From Planctomycetota bacterium (GTDB lineage Bacteria > Planctomycetota > B15-G4), in contig JAJDER010000158.1 in NCBI GenBank assembly GCA_029259725.1, positions 1-33,377 on the forward strand: a DNA stretch of 33,377 nucleotides, in the 5' to 3' direction. Position numbers and translations under genes: made by a program. Below the pieces are notes generated by a model. It worked only from the letters and a program-made list of their open reading frames with translations. It made no database searches and had not been told where the DNA came from. How positions within the stretch are numbered: the stretch's first letter is position 1; every line of letters begins with the position of its first letter. Of the stretch, positions 32,524 through 33,377 are shown piece by piece.

Positions 32524-32623
32524 GGGGACGGCTCGCTTCGGGGGAATCGGGCGTGTCGGGGCGCGCTCGGCACGGGGGCCGGGCGCGCAAGGTGGACATG
32601 TTCGCCACGGGCGTCGGGGCACA

Positions 32624-32642
32624 CAAGCTCGCGGCGAGCTTG
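32624..32642. repeat. Perfect inverted repeat upstream of trpS
   Basis: CAAGCTCG-CGG-CGAGCTTG is an 8-bp perfect dyad with a 3-nt centre, in the 151-bp divergent gap between trpS and the plus-strand gene at 32675. It could be a repressor site for either gene or an RNA hairpin in the trpS leader. Its plus-strand right end merges into TTGAGA (32640-32645), a possible -35 box without a good -10. Confidence 0.5.
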
Positions 32643-32674
32643 AGACCGGTCGTCCCGGGTGTCAGGCTCTCCGG

Positions 32675-33377
32675 ATGCGCGTCGGGGCACGCATCGTCCT
32701 CGTGGCCGCCATCGGCCTGGTTCCCGGGCTGGGCTGCGCCTCGTTGGCGGTCCTCCCCGAGATGGACTGGAATCCGCTCCTCCGGGTCGAGCATCTCGCC
32801 GGGGGCGCCGGCGCCGGCGGCACCACCGAGATCGAGGCCTTCGGCCCGCTGGTGGACGTGCGCATCGGCCCCGAGGGGGTCAGCCACGCCCTGCGCCCGA
32901 TCTACCAGAGCCTGACCGACGGCACGACCCGCGTCACCGACGTGATCCCGCCGCTGGTCCGCTTCAGCGACCGGGAGGAGTCCACGATCTTCAAGCTCTG
33001 GCCCCTCGTCTGGTCCGGCGAGCGCAAGCGCGTCGAGGGCGGCACCCAGTGGCAGACCATGGTCTTCCCGCTGATCTTCACCGGCAACGGCCCCGCGGAA
33101 GGGGATGGCTACTTCGCCTTCTTCCCCATCGCCGGCCGGACACACCGGTTGTTCGGCATCGACACCTGGGACTTCTTCCTCTGGCCGCTGTTCATGCGCA
33201 CGCACATGGACGTGACCGAGCCGTCCACCAGCTGGACCGTGCTGCTGCTGGGCGGCTGGACCACCGGCGGACCGCGCGACGGCAGCTGGCGCTTCCTGCC
33301 CTTCTACCGGCACCGGTTGGTGCGCAACCCGACCACCGGCGCGCTGCGCACCGACCAGCACACCGTGCTCTGGCCCT
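32675..33377 (+). CDS. Unrecognised exported aromatic-rich protein (3' end outside window)
   Basis: An open frame of 234 codons runs off the right edge without a stop. It starts MRVGARIVLVAAIGLVPG, a short basic then hydrophobic N-terminus ending LGCAS, which looks like a signal peptide, possibly of a lipoprotein (Cys21), although GLGC is a poor lipobox. The rest is rich in Trp, Phe and Pro, with recurring strand-like motifs: KLWPLVWSG, MVFPLIFTG, FAFFPIAG, FLWPLFM, FLPFY and VLWP. Such spaced aromatic strands suggest a beta-rich envelope protein. I cannot name a family or function. Confidence 0.75.
   Translation, partial: MRVGARIVLVAAIGLVPGLGCASLAVLPEMDWNPLLRVEHLAGGAGAGGTTEIEAFGPLVDVRIGPEGVSHALRPIYQSLTDGTTRVTDVIPPLVRFSDREESTIFKLWPLVWSGERKRVEGGTQWQTMVFPLIFTGNGPAEGDGYFAFFPIAGRTHRLFGIDTWDFFLWPLFMRTHMDVTEPSTSWTVLLLGGWTTGGPRDGSWRFLPFYRHRLVRNPTTGALRTDQHTVLWP

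Overview
This is a high-GC bacterial window, and nearly all of it is the ancestral translation/transcription superoperon read on the minus strand. From right to left it runs: four tRNA genes (Thr-TGT, Tyr-GTA, Gly-TCC, Thr-GGT), tuf, tRNA-Trp, secE, nusG, rplK, rplA, rplJ, rplL, rpoB, rpoC, rpsL, rpsG, fusA, rpsJ, rplC, rplD, rplW, rplB, rpsS, rplV, rpsC, rplP, rpmC, rpsQ, rplN, rplX, rplE, rpsN, rpsH, rplF, rplR, rpsE, rplO, secY and a partial adk that leaves the left edge. The classical tufB/secE, rif, str, S10 and spc clusters are therefore joined end to end over about 27 kb (1-27339), with many genes overlapping by 1 or 4 nt.

Organism. The RpoB N-terminus (GGGEFIVNG and a SPGVDF context), the C-terminus of L2, the absence of rpmD (L30) between rpsE and rplO, and the zinc-ribbon S14 fit my recollection of a Planctomycetota or other PVC-type lineage of very high GC. 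This is inference from memory and no database was searched. Confidence is about 0.5.

Transcription layout. I read four sigma70-type promoters on the minus strand, all with a TTGAC[T/G] -35 box: ahead of the tRNA/tuf block (27385-27413), ahead of rpsL (13896-13924), in the 363-bp gap between fusA and rpsJ (10607-10634), and ahead of the HU gene (30974-31001). The fusA-rpsJ gap is where many bacteria carry tuf. Here it holds a terminator-like hairpin, a promoter and a leader of about 172 nt.

Right flank (27.4-33.4 kb). On the minus strand are a lone receiver-domain protein with a repetitive tail followed by aroC (chorismate synthase), and separately trpS then dtd, and an HU/IHF gene with its own promoter. 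On the plus strand are a cystathionine gamma-lyase/synthase-family enzyme and the start of an unrecognised aromatic-rich exported protein that runs off the right edge.

I found no mobile element, CRISPR array, phage or defence island, and no new multi-gene system. The interest lies in residue-level departures in otherwise conserved proteins: Arg at the streptomycin position of S12, Lys at the EF-G domain IV tip where E. coli has His583, a rewritten L2 signature around the conserved His, a Pro in the Dtd active-site motif, and loss of the L3 glutamine methylation site.
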